A DNA stretch of 6,211 nt from Variovorax sp. (GCA_028292835.1 JAQGLP010000231.1:1-6211); one strand, 5' to 3'. Shown: positions 1 through 5,573, counted from the first letter of the stretch. The notes: generated by a model not told the origin, from the letters alone. Program-made: numbers and translations.

Positions 1-234
1 CGCGCGCTGCGCCGCCGCGCCGCGCGCCATCAGCACCAGGCCGCTGGTCGCCATGTCGAGCCGGTGCACGACGCGCGCCTCGGGCCAGCGGGCGAGCGCG
101 CGGGCACTCAGGCAGTCCTGCTTGTCGGCGCCGCGGCCGGGCACGCACAAGAGGCCCGCCGGCTTGTCGAGCACCATCAGGTGGTCGTCCAGGTACACGA
201 CTTCGAGGGGCGCGGGCGCAGGCAGGGCAGTCAT
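1..234 (-). CDS. RluA-family RNA pseudouridine synthase, N-terminal part (cut by window edge)
   Basis: The 78 visible codons read from an ATG at 234 down to base 1 and stay open, so the gene continues past the left edge. The protein begins MTALPAPAPLEVVYLDDHLM, then a lysine-proline-alanine-glycine segment (DKPAGLL, about residues 25-31). It then carries VVHRLDMATSG at about residues 57-67, which is the RluA-family active-site signature with the catalytic Asp in HRLD. Such enzymes isomerise specific uridines in rRNA or tRNA to pseudouridine in the cytoplasm. No S4 domain precedes the catalytic domain, which fits the short RluA/TruC-like forms better than RluC/RluD, but the target RNA cannot be decided from this fragment. 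The start is supported by the distance to the conserved LDDHLMVLDKPAG block and by a -10-like box just upstream. It is divergent from the MFS gene. Confidence 0.9.
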   Translation of the reverse strand, partial: MTALPAPAPLEVVYLDDHLMVLDKPAGLLCVPGRGADKQDCLSARALARWPEARVVHRLDMATSGLVLMARGAAAQRA

Positions 235-242
235 CGGCCGCG

Positions 243-248
243 AGTGTA
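243..248 (-). promoter_or_regulatory. Candidate -10 box for the RluA-family gene
   Basis: Read on the minus strand the hexamer is TACACT, a good match to a sigma-70 -10 element, ending 8 bases before the ATG at 234. Transcription would start only a few bases before, or at, the start codon, giving a very short or leaderless mRNA. No convincing -35 box lies 16-18 bases upstream and no Shine-Dalgarno sequence precedes the ATG. This is a pattern match in a short divergent gap. Confidence 0.3.
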
Positions 249-321
249 GGCGGGGTGAAGGCATGGGCGGCGGGATAGAAGGATGGGCGGCCGCGCGCGA
301 CCCGGCGCTATCCTTGGCCGG

Positions 322-1608
322 ATGCCAGATTCCGCCAGCACCACCTCCGCGCCGCGCGCCAGCGGCTTCTCCGAGCTCACGCGGCTGCGCCCGTTCATGC
401 GGCTGTGGGGCGCGCGGATGCTCGGCACGGCGGCCGCGCAGATGCTGATGGTGGCCATCGGCTGGCACATGTACGAGTTGACGGCGAGCGCCTGGGATCT
501 GGGCCTGGTCGGGCTCTACCAGTTCGCGCCGGCGTTGCTGCTGGCGCTCTATGCCGGCCACGTGGTCGACCGGCATCACCGCGGGCGCATCGTCGCCGCC
601 TGCCTCGCGGTGCAGGGGCTGGTGGCGCTGGTGCTGTGGCTCGCCACGGTCGCGCCGCACACGGCGCCCGGCCCCGCCGGCCGCTGGGATTCGCGCGCAC
701 TGCTGCTCGGGCTGTCGCTGGTGCTGGGTGCGGTGCGGGCCTTCCAGATGCCCGCCCAGCAGTCGCTCACGCCGGTGCTGGTGCCGCCGCTGATGCTGCC
801 GCGTGCCATGGCCTTCAGCTCGGCCGGGCAGCAGGCCGCGATCATCGGCGGTCCGGCCATCGGCGGACTGCTGTTCGTGGCGGGCATGGCGGTGGTGTAT
901 GCGACGTGCGGGGTGCTGTTCGCGCTGGCCGGCGCCTTGGTGGCGCGCCTGCGCTACGAACACGCGCCCGCGCCGCGCGAGCCGGTCACGCTCGCCACGC
1001 TGTTCGCCGGTGTCGAATTCATCTGGCGGCGCAAGACCGTGCTGGGCGCCGTCTCGCTCGACCTGTTCGCGGTGCTACTGGGCGGCGCGGTGGCGCTGCT
1101 GCCGATCTACGCCAAGGACATCCTGCACACCGGGCCATGGGGGCTGGGGCTGCTGCGCGGCGCGCCGGCGGTCGGGGCGCTGGTGATGTCGATCGCGCTC
1201 ACGCGGCGGCCGGTGGAGCGCCACGTGGGCCGCACGCTGCTGGCGGCGGTGGCGCTGTTCGGGGTGTGCATGGTGGTGTTCGGCCTGTCGCGCAGCTTCG
1301 TCGCCTCGCTGGTCGCGCTGGCGGTGTCGGGCGGTGCCGACATGGTCAACGTGGTGATCCGCCAGACTCTGGTGCAACTGGAGACGCCCGACGCCATGCG
1401 GGGGCGGGTCAGCGCGGTCAATTCGGTGTTCATCGGCGCGAGCAACCAGCTCGGCGAATTCGAGTCGGGCGCGACGGCGGCGCTGCTGGGGCCGGTCGGC
1501 TCGGTGGTGGCGGGCGGCATCGGCACCGTGCTGGTGGCGCTGGCCTGGCTGCGGCTCTTCCCGTCGCTGGCGCGGCGCGACCGGATCGCCACCGGCACGG
1601 TCGCGTGA
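322..1608 (+). CDS. MFS transporter, EntS-like (MFS_3/DUF894-type) exporter
   Basis: A 428-aa integral membrane protein with about 12 hydrophobic segments, the usual size for a major facilitator superfamily carrier. A short polar N-terminus is followed by TM1 from about residue 33. The loop after TM2 carries GHVVDRHHRGRI (79-90), the MFS motif A that precedes TM3. A related RRPVERHVGR motif (295-304) sits at the equivalent place in the second half. The segment ETPDAMRGRVSAVNSVFIGA (354-373) near TM10-11 is typical of the EntS/MFS_3 group, whose studied members export siderophores or drugs by proton antiport. The substrate here cannot be told. I chose ATG 322 because homologues begin shortly before the FxxLxRLRPFxRLW-like stretch. 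An in-frame ATG at 283 would add 13 residues and has purine-rich bases directly before it, but too close to act as a normal ribosome site. The gene converges on the ferredoxin gene with a 22-base gap. Confidence 0.9.
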   Translation: MPDSASTTSAPRASGFSELTRLRPFMRLWGARMLGTAAAQMLMVAIGWHMYELTASAWDLGLVGLYQFAPALLLALYAGHVVDRHHRGRIVAACLAVQGLVALVLWLATVAPHTAPGPAGRWDSRALLLGLSLVLGAVRAFQMPAQQSLTPVLVPPLMLPRAMAFSSAGQQAAIIGGPAIGGLLFVAGMAVVYATCGVLFALAGALVARLRYEHAPAPREPVTLATLFAGVEFIWRRKTVLGAVSLDLFAVLLGGAVALLPIYAKDILHTGPWGLGLLRGAPAVGALVMSIALTRRPVERHVGRTLLAAVALFGVCMVVFGLSRSFVASLVALAVSGGADMVNVVIRQTLVQLETPDAMRGRVSAVNSVFIGASNQLGEFESGATAALLGPVGSVVAGGIGTVLVALAWLRLFPSLARRDRIATGTVA

Positions 1609-1630
1609 CAGGCGCTGACGCCCGATCGGA

Positions 1631-1951
1631 TCAAAAAATGGAGCGGGCGCCCGGCACCTCCAGCGTCACGCCGCCGAGCGGTTCAGCGACGCACGGCAGG
1701 ATCCAGCCCTCGGCCCTTTCCTCGGCGCTGACGCCCGGCCAGTCGATGACATGGCGCGCCCGGCCGGTCCGCATCCGGCACAGGCAGGTGCGGCAGGTGC
1801 CGTTGCGGCAGGAGCTCGGCAGCTCGATGCCGGCCGCCTCCGCCGCGCGCAGCAGGGTCACGCCCGGTTCGCTGGCGAACACCAGCCCCAGGGGTTCGAT
1901 GCGCACCAGGGCGCTGGCGGTCGCGGGCTCAGGCGGTGCCGTCGCGTGCAT
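1631..1951 (-). CDS. [2Fe-2S] ferredoxin, plant type
   Basis: A 106-aa soluble protein with the plant-type ferredoxin cluster motif: Cys48-x4-Cys53-x2-Cys56 (CRNGTCRTC), then Cys87 in ILPCVAEP, 30 residues further on. It should bind one [2Fe-2S] cluster and carry single electrons in the cytoplasm; Cys58 is an extra cysteine. The motif sits near residue 50, as in free-standing ferredoxin domains, and no flavin or NAD-binding reductase domain is attached, so it needs an external reductase. It resembles the ferredoxin modules found at the C-terminus of Burkholderiales oxygenase reductases, but is a separate polypeptide here. The ATG at 1951 lies inside the end of the VF530 gene (23-base overlap) and has no clear Shine-Dalgarno site, so translation probably relies on coupling to that gene. 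A later in-frame GTG (Val16) is possible but would remove only a low-complexity tail. The electron partner is unknown. Confidence 0.9.
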   Translation of the reverse strand: MHATAPPEPATASALVRIEPLGLVFASEPGVTLLRAAEAAGIELPSSCRNGTCRTCLCRMRTGRARHVIDWPGVSAEERAEGWILPCVAEPLGGVTLEVPGARSIF

Positions 1952-2261
1952 GGGGGCGGGGCTGCGCCGGGTCGCCCGCTGACTGCGGCCGCTGGCGTCG
2001 CTGCTCTCGCAACATGAACAAATACAGGCTCTCGACCTTGGCGCGCGCCCAGGGCGTCTTGCGCAGCACCTTCAGGCTCGACGCGAGGCTCGGCTCCTGC
2101 GCGAAGCAGCGCAGCGCGATGCGTTCGCCGAGCCCGGGCCAGCCGTAATGGGCGACCAGCGCGTTCAGCATGGCCTCCAGCGTGACGCCATGCAGTGGAT
2201 TGTTCGGCTGCGCGGGCGTCGGCGGCACGGGCGGCGCGGACAGGGGGGCCGGTGCGCTCAC
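1929..2261 (-). CDS. VF530 family (DUF2132) putative DNA-binding protein
   Basis: A 110-aa protein. The core from about residue 20 to 82 matches the VF530/DUF2132 family: NNPLHGVTLEAMLNALVAHY (20-39), then GWPGLGERI, RCF and SSLKVLRKTPWARAKVESLY (61-80). The family is named after Vibrio fischeri VF530, a small helical protein regarded as DNA-binding; its cellular role is unknown to me. This copy has a Pro/Ala-rich N-terminal tail (1-19) and an Arg/Gln/Pro-rich C-terminal tail (about 85-110) outside the usual compact core. I chose the GTG at 2261. It sits in a GTGA overlap with the stop of the upstream small-protein gene and follows an AAGGA-like stretch, and there is no in-frame ATG between it and the conserved core. 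The open frame runs far upstream, but that part is antisense to other genes and is not this protein. The 3' end overlaps the ferredoxin start. Confidence 0.85.
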   Translation of the reverse strand: MSAPAPLSAPPVPPTPAQPNNPLHGVTLEAMLNALVAHYGWPGLGERIALRCFAQEPSLASSLKVLRKTPWARAKVESLYLFMLREQRRQRPQSAGDPAQPRPHARDGTA

Positions 2262-2401
2262 TTGTCCTTGATCTTGCCGCGCGGAATGACGGCGGTGGTG
2301 ACCGTCGGGCGCACCGCGTCGCCGGAAATCGGCTTGGGCGGCGAGCTGTCCTTCTTGGGCTTCTTGGATTCCTTGTTCGACTTCTGCTGACCTTTGGCCA
2401 T
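2258..2401 (-). CDS. Small lysine-rich conserved-type protein, 47 aa, function unknown
   Basis: A 47-residue protein starting MAKGQQKSNKESKKPKKD and ending RGKIKDK. It has 11 Lys and 2 Arg against 4 acidic residues, so it is strongly basic, with no cysteines, no membrane segment and no signal peptide. The first half is Lys/Ser-rich and probably disordered; the second half (VRPTVTTAVIPRGKI) is more hydrophobic. I recall similar MAKGQ-starting hypothetical proteins in betaproteobacteria, but no function. The start is well supported by a CGGAG ribosome site 7 bases before the ATG. The stop codon overlaps the GTG start of the VF530 gene (GTGA), so it is the first gene of the small protein/VF530/ferredoxin unit. 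A role in nucleic-acid binding would fit the charge and the neighbour, but this is inference. Confidence 0.75.
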   Translation of the reverse strand: MAKGQQKSNKESKKPKKDSSPPKPISGDAVRPTVTTAVIPRGKIKDK

Positions 2402-2408
2402 GGGAAAA

Positions 2409-2413
2409 CTCCG
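2409..2413 (-). promoter_or_regulatory. Shine-Dalgarno site of the 47-aa protein gene
   Basis: On the minus strand CGGAG lies 7 bases upstream of the ATG at 2401. It is one of the clearest ribosome-binding sites in the window and decides the start of this small gene. Confidence 0.65.
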
Positions 2414-2443
2414 TTGTAATGCGTAAATTGCGAGGAAGGCGCG

Positions 2444-2470
2444 GCAACGTGCCGGCCTTGCCGGCGTTGC
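2444..2470. other. Strong hairpin in the divergent intergenic gap
   Basis: An 11-bp stem: GCAACG (2444-2449) pairs with CGTTGC (2465-2470), and CCGGC (2452-2456) pairs with GCCGG (2460-2464). There is a 2-base bulge (2450-2451) and a 3-base loop. It lies between the divergent small-protein operon and the GNAT gene, where no terminator is expected, and neither strand shows a T-run directly after it. It could be an operator, part of the 5' untranslated region of the minus-strand operon, or a dispersed small repeat. Confidence 0.5.
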
Positions 2471-2494
2471 GAAAAGGAAGTTTAGCGGCGCGGC

Positions 2495-2500
2495 GACAAT
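2495..2500 (+). promoter_or_regulatory. Candidate -10 box of the GNAT gene
   Basis: GACAAT in the context gcgGACAATac resembles a -10 element, and transcription would start about 33 bases before the ATG at 2541. No good -35 hexamer is found at the normal spacing; the nearest TTGCGA is about 22 bases upstream. The leader that follows has a pyrimidine-rich stretch and no Shine-Dalgarno site. Confidence 0.35.
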
Positions 2501-2540
2501 ACCCGTCCGAATCTTCCGTTCGTCTTTCTTTTTTGCATCC

Positions 2541-3071
2541 ATGTCCGAATACCAGGTCCGACCCGCCACCCTGAGCGACGCCAAAGCCGTTGCCGAAGTC
2601 CATGCCCTGGCCGCCAAGGCCGCCTACGCAGGGCTGCTGCCCGAAGACCAGCTGCGCGCGCTGGCGCCCGCCACGCGCGAGGCCAAGTGGCGCGAGGCCA
2701 TCGAGTTCAGCGAGCCGCAGGTGCACGTGGCGGTGCTGACGGACGCGCAGGGCCGCGAAGAGATCGTCGGCTTCGTCGGCTTCGACCGCTCGCGCGACGC
2801 CAAGACGCCCGCCACCACCGGCGAGATCTGGGCCATCTACGTCAAGCCCGAGCATTGGGACCGGGGCGTCGGCGTGGCGCTCTGGGATGCCGCGCGCGAC
2901 GGCCTGGAGGAGGAGGGCTGCACCACCGTCACCATCTGGCTGCCACTGCGCAACCAGCGCGCGCTGCGCTTTCACGAGCTCGCGGGCTTCAAGCGCGAGA
3001 TGAAGACGGCCAAGACCTCGCAGCTCGGCAGCGTCAAGATCGAGGAAATCCGCCTCAAGCGGCCGGTCTGA
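2541..3071 (+). CDS. GNAT family N-acetyltransferase
   Basis: A 176-aa cytoplasmic enzyme with the GCN5-related acetyltransferase fold. The N-terminus (EYQVRPATLSDAKAVAEVHA) is the standard first strand and helix. The strand IVGFVGFD (75-82) is followed by EIWAIYVKPEHWDRGVGVAL (95-114). Within this, RGVGVA (108-113) matches the acetyl-CoA pyrophosphate-binding pattern R/Q-x-x-G-x-G/A. The C-terminal part WLPLRNQRALRFHELAGFK (133-151) is the usual motif B, where a residue near the helix contacts CoA. It should transfer an acetyl group from acetyl-CoA to an amine, but the acceptor (amino acid, protein, antibiotic or polyamine) cannot be read from the sequence. The start is ATG 2541, the first codon before the conserved R-x-A-T-x-x-D segment. 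The gene is divergent from the small-protein operon and followed by a GC hairpin, so it is likely a single-gene unit. Confidence 0.9.
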   Translation: MSEYQVRPATLSDAKAVAEVHALAAKAAYAGLLPEDQLRALAPATREAKWREAIEFSEPQVHVAVLTDAQGREEIVGFVGFDRSRDAKTPATTGEIWAIYVKPEHWDRGVGVALWDAARDGLEEEGCTTVTIWLPLRNQRALRFHELAGFKREMKTAKTSQLGSVKIEEIRLKRPV

Positions 3072-3080
3072 TCCGCCTTC

Positions 3081-3112
3081 CGGCGGGCCTGCCGCATTGA
3101 CGCGGCCCGCCG
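3081..3112 (+). terminator. GC-rich hairpin after the GNAT gene, possible terminator
   Basis: CGGCGGGCC (3081-3089) pairs perfectly with GGCCCGCCG (3104-3112), a 9-bp all-GC stem with a 14-base loop, starting 10 bases after the GNAT stop codon. The bases after it (catcaagag) are not a T-run, so it is not a classical intrinsic terminator. It may stall RNA polymerase or protect the mRNA 3' end, or act in the leader of the next gene if transcription reads through. Confidence 0.4.
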
Positions 3113-3151
3113 CATCAAGAGATTCCATCTCGAGAAAGCCCGCAAAAACCC

Positions 3152-4057
3152 ATGGCTGCCAGCCTGTTCCTGCTGCTCGACGACATCGCCTCGGTGCTCG
3201 ATGACGTTTCGCTGCTGACGAAGGTCGCCGCCCAGAAAACCACCGGCGTGCTGGGCGACGACCTGGCGCTCAACGCGCAGCAGGTCTCGGGCGTCAAGGC
3301 CGACCGCGAGCTGCCCGTGGTGTGGGCCGTGGCCAAGGGCTCGTTCGTCAACAAGGCCATCCTGGTGCCGTCGGCGCTGGCCATCAACGCCTTCATCCCC
3401 TGGGCGGTGACGCCGCTGCTCATGCTGGGTGGTGCCTACCTGTGCTTCGAGGGGGTCGAGAAGCTGGCCCACGGGCTCCTGCCCCGCGCGGGGCATGGCG
3501 AGGCGGCGCGCCCGCATGCGCCGGCGGCCGATCCGGCCACGGACATGGCGGCAGACGAAAAGTCCAAGATCAAGGGCGCCATCCGCACCGACTTCATCCT
3601 GTCGGCCGAGATCATCGTGATCACGCTGGGCACGGTGGCGGCCGAGCTCTTCGGCATGCAGCTCGCGGTGCTTGCGCTGATCGCCGTGCTGATGACGGTC
3701 GGCGTCTACGGGCTGGTGGGCGGCATCGTCAAGCTCGACGACCTCGGGTTGTGGCTGAGCCGGCGCCCGGAGGCCGCCCAGCGCGCGCTGGGCCGTGGCA
3801 TCCTGCGGGCGGCGCCGTGGCTCATGAAGGCGCTGTCGGTGGCCGGCACGGTGGCGATGTTCCTGGTGGGCGGCGGCATCCTGGTGCACGGCGTGCCGGC
3901 CGCCGGACACGCGCTGCAAGCCTGGGCTGCGGGCCTGGGCGGCACGCTCGGGGCGATTGCCTCCATGCTGGGCAATGGCCTCGCCGGGTTGGTGGCCGGC
4001 GCGGCCGTGCTGGCGCTGGTGGAGCTCGGCAAGAAAATCTTCAGGAAAAAGGCCTGA
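3152..4057 (+). CDS. DUF808 family inner-membrane protein (YedI-like)
   Basis: A 301-aa protein recognised as DUF808, the family of E. coli YedI. The N-terminal LLLDDIASVLDDVSLLTKVA (7-26), the following QKTTGVLGDDLALNAQQVSG (28-47) and the ELPVVWAVAKGS block (53-64) are family hallmarks. Hydrophobic segments follow at about 68-86, 88-105, 147-165, 168-192, 222-247 and 258-292, with a charged, probably cytoplasmic loop at 106-145 and a basic C-terminus (GKKIFRKKA). The full length is about that of the family. The biochemical role is not known; it is an inner-membrane protein with no recognised catalytic residues. ATG 3152 is the only reasonable start, and only a weak purine stretch (gagaaag) lies upstream. 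The gene converges on the NRAMP-like gene with a 73-base gap. Confidence 0.9.
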   Translation: MAASLFLLLDDIASVLDDVSLLTKVAAQKTTGVLGDDLALNAQQVSGVKADRELPVVWAVAKGSFVNKAILVPSALAINAFIPWAVTPLLMLGGAYLCFEGVEKLAHGLLPRAGHGEAARPHAPAADPATDMAADEKSKIKGAIRTDFILSAEIIVITLGTVAAELFGMQLAVLALIAVLMTVGVYGLVGGIVKLDDLGLWLSRRPEAAQRALGRGILRAAPWLMKALSVAGTVAMFLVGGGILVHGVPAAGHALQAWAAGLGGTLGAIASMLGNGLAGLVAGAAVLALVELGKKIFRKKA

Positions 4058-4058
4058 G

Positions 4059-4077
4059 GCGCCCGCCGGGCAGGCGC
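4059..4077 (+). terminator. Weak hairpin after the DUF808 gene
   Basis: GCGCC (4059-4063) pairs with GGCGC (4073-4077) around a 9-base GC-rich loop, directly after the DUF808 stop codon. No T-run follows. The position suits a transcription end between convergent genes, but a 5-bp stem at this GC content arises easily by chance. Confidence 0.2.
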
Positions 4078-4089
4078 ATTCTGCTATCG

Positions 4090-4121
4090 AAAAGAGAGCG
4101 GGCAGCACCTTCGTCCGCCGC
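4090..4121 (-). terminator. Possible imperfect intrinsic terminator of the NRAMP-like gene
   Basis: Read on the minus strand, GCGG (4121-4118) plus a G after one bulged base pairs with GCCCGC (4103-4098) around a loop of about 13 bases. A T-rich tail, TCTCTTTT (4097-4090), follows. It starts 10 bases past the transporter stop codon. The stem is short and bulged, so the call rests mostly on position and on the T-rich tail, which is rare in this GC-rich window. Confidence 0.3.
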
Positions 4122-4130
4122 GCTTCCCCG

Positions 4131-5417
4131 TCAGCCGACCGACACCACCAGCAGCGCGATCGAGGCGGCCGCCATCGCCGCGGTGGCGAGCCAGCCGAGC
4201 GCCTTCCAGGGCATCGGCAACACCATGCGGCCCATCACCTTCGTGCTGGCGGACGCGACCATGACCGCCACCATCACCGGCACCGAGATCACCGCGTTGA
4301 TCACGGCCGACCAGTAGAGCGCCCAAATCGGATTGAGACCCGACAGGCTGATGCCCACGCCGATCGCCATCGCGGCGGCCAGGATGGCGTAGAAGCTGCG
4401 CGCCTTGGCCAGCGGCAGGTCCAGCCCCTTGCGCAGGCGGAAGTAGCTCGCCACTGCATCGGCCGCCGAGCCGGCCAGCACCGGCAGCGCCAGCAGGCCG
4501 GTGCCGATCACGCCCAGCGCGAACAGCACGAACGCCGCCTCGCCGGCCAGCGGACGCAGCGCCGTCGCGGCCTGCGCCGTCGTCTCGATGTCGGTGATGC
4601 CGTGGGCATGCAGCGTCGCCGCGGCCGCCAGGATCATGAAGTAGGCGATCACGTTGGAGAACCCCATGCCGGCTAGCGTGTCGAGCCGCAGGCGCCGGAA
4701 CTGGCGCCCCGCCTGACTCGGCGCGATGCGCAGGGCGTGGTCCTGGGGCACGCGCTTGATCTCCTCGACCTCCTGCATCGCCTGCCAGAAGAACAGGTAG
4801 GGGCTGATGGTGGTGCCCAGGATGGCCACGACGGTGGTGACATAGTGCCGGTCCCACTGGAACGACGGCACCACCGTGCCCCTGAGGGCCGCGCCCCAGT
4901 CCACATGGGCGGCGAACACCACGCCGACATAGGCGAACAACGAGAGCGTCAGCCACTTGAGCACGCGCACATAGCGTTCGTAGGGCAGGAACACCTGCAG
5001 CAGCAGCGACACGACGCCGAAGCCCGTCGCGTACCACGCGCCATGGCCGGGCAGCACCAGCGCGGCCGCGGCGCCCATCGCGTTCAGGTCGGCGCCGAGG
5101 TTGATGACGTTGGCGATCACCAGCAGCGAAACGAGCGAGGCCACCAGCCAGCGCGGGCAAAAGCGCGCGAACGTCTCCGTGAGGCCCCGGCCGGTGACAC
5201 GCCCGATGCGCGCGCTGGCCAGCTGGATGCCGACCATCAGCGGGTAGGTCACCAGCAACGTCCAGCCGACGCCGTAGCCGAGCTGTGCGCCGGCCTGCGA
5301 ATAGGTGGCGATGCCGCTCGGGTCGTCGTCCGCCGCGCCGGTGATGAGGCCCGGCCCGAGTTTCTGCCACCAGTGCACGTCGTCGCCGGGCAGGGCATTC
5401 GAATCGGGGAGCGTCAT
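4131..5417 (-). CDS. NRAMP-superfamily (SLC11-like) divalent metal transporter, non-classical motifs
   Basis: A 428-aa polytopic membrane protein with about 11 hydrophobic segments. TM1 holds GPGLITGAADDDPSGIATYS (21-40), where classical NRAMP/MntH has DPGN at the metal site; here it is DPSG (32-35). TM6 holds ILGTTISPYLFFWQAMQEVE (199-218), where classical members have a Met-Pro-His motif; here it is Ser-Pro-Tyr (205-207). The protein should import a divalent cation across the inner membrane. The loss of the TM1 Asn and TM6 Met/His resembles the NRAMP-related Mg2+/Mn2+ transporter group (NRMT) as I recall it, so Mg2+ or Mn2+ is a fair guess, but unproven. I chose ATG 5417 because about 14 residues before the HWW-x3-GPG segment seems right. 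In-frame ATG 5432 (+5 aa) and GTG 5507 (+30 aa) are alternatives. A CATTCT -10-like box at 5455-5450 would favour 5432 or 5417. No Shine-Dalgarno site decides it. Confidence 0.88.
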   Translation of the reverse strand: MTLPDSNALPGDDVHWWQKLGPGLITGAADDDPSGIATYSQAGAQLGYGVGWTLLVTYPLMVGIQLASARIGRVTGRGLTETFARFCPRWLVASLVSLLVIANVINLGADLNAMGAAAALVLPGHGAWYATGFGVVSLLLQVFLPYERYVRVLKWLTLSLFAYVGVVFAAHVDWGAALRGTVVPSFQWDRHYVTTVVAILGTTISPYLFFWQAMQEVEEIKRVPQDHALRIAPSQAGRQFRRLRLDTLAGMGFSNVIAYFMILAAAATLHAHGITDIETTAQAATALRPLAGEAAFVLFALGVIGTGLLALPVLAGSAADAVASYFRLRKGLDLPLAKARSFYAILAAAMAIGVGISLSGLNPIWALYWSAVINAVISVPVMVAVMVASASTKVMGRMVLPMPWKALGWLATAAMAAASIALLVVSVG

Positions 5418-5573
5418 GGGAGAGGTGCGCATGGGCGATGGGGTTCCGCAGAATGAATCCGCTCCACGCTCGCGCGTCGGCGGACCGCTGTCATGGACGC
5501 CGGGCACTTCGGAGTGTGAGCCAACGCGATGCGGGAGGGTACACGGGCCGGGAAGGGGGCAGGCGCGCGGCGC

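Noticed and set aside
53..470. Overlapping short open frames on both strands at the left end
   Set aside because: They overlap the RluA-family coding region and the MFS start and show no recognisable protein features.
1609..1630. Small hairpin GGCG/CGCC (1611-1622) between the convergent MFS and ferredoxin genes, considered as a terminator
   Set aside because: Only 4 bp of stem and no T-run at the proper distance on either strand; the T-run on the minus strand lies before the hairpin and within the ferredoxin's last codons.
405..1982. 525-codon open frame on the plus strand overlapping the MFS and ferredoxin genes
   Set aside because: It is a shifted frame of the MFS gene, very rich in Arg, Ala and Gly, and runs on antisense to the ferredoxin. 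No domain is visible; it is a high-GC shadow.
2262..3128. Upstream extension of the VF530 frame giving a 399-residue protein
   Set aside because: The extension is antisense to the GNAT gene and out of frame with the 47-aa gene. The VF530 family core starts only after the GTG at 2261.
3119..3135. GAGAT-tcc-ATCTC inverted repeat and TCTCGAGA palindrome before the DUF808 gene, considered as an operator
   Set aside because: Short and overlapping, with a 3-base spacer; nothing links it to a known regulator.
2972..4108. 378-codon minus-strand open frame opposite the DUF808 gene
   Set aside because: Antisense to a gene with strong family matches; rich in His, Gln and Arg without domains, as expected for the complement of high-GC coding DNA.
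4084..5370. 428-codon open frame on the minus strand inside the NRAMP-like gene
   Set aside because: Same strand, different frame from a clear transporter; composition is Arg/Gly/His-rich with no membrane pattern or motif.
5445..5462. Direct repeat TCCGC-N8-TCCGC before the NRAMP-like gene, considered as a metal-regulator site
   Set aside because: Five-base repeats are expected by chance at this GC content, and it does not resemble an MntR, Fur or Mur palindrome.
5433..5573. Gap before the NRAMP-like gene, considered for a metal-sensing riboswitch
   Set aside because: No M-box or yybP-ykoY-like conserved core was seen and the gap is short; only weak GC hairpins are present.
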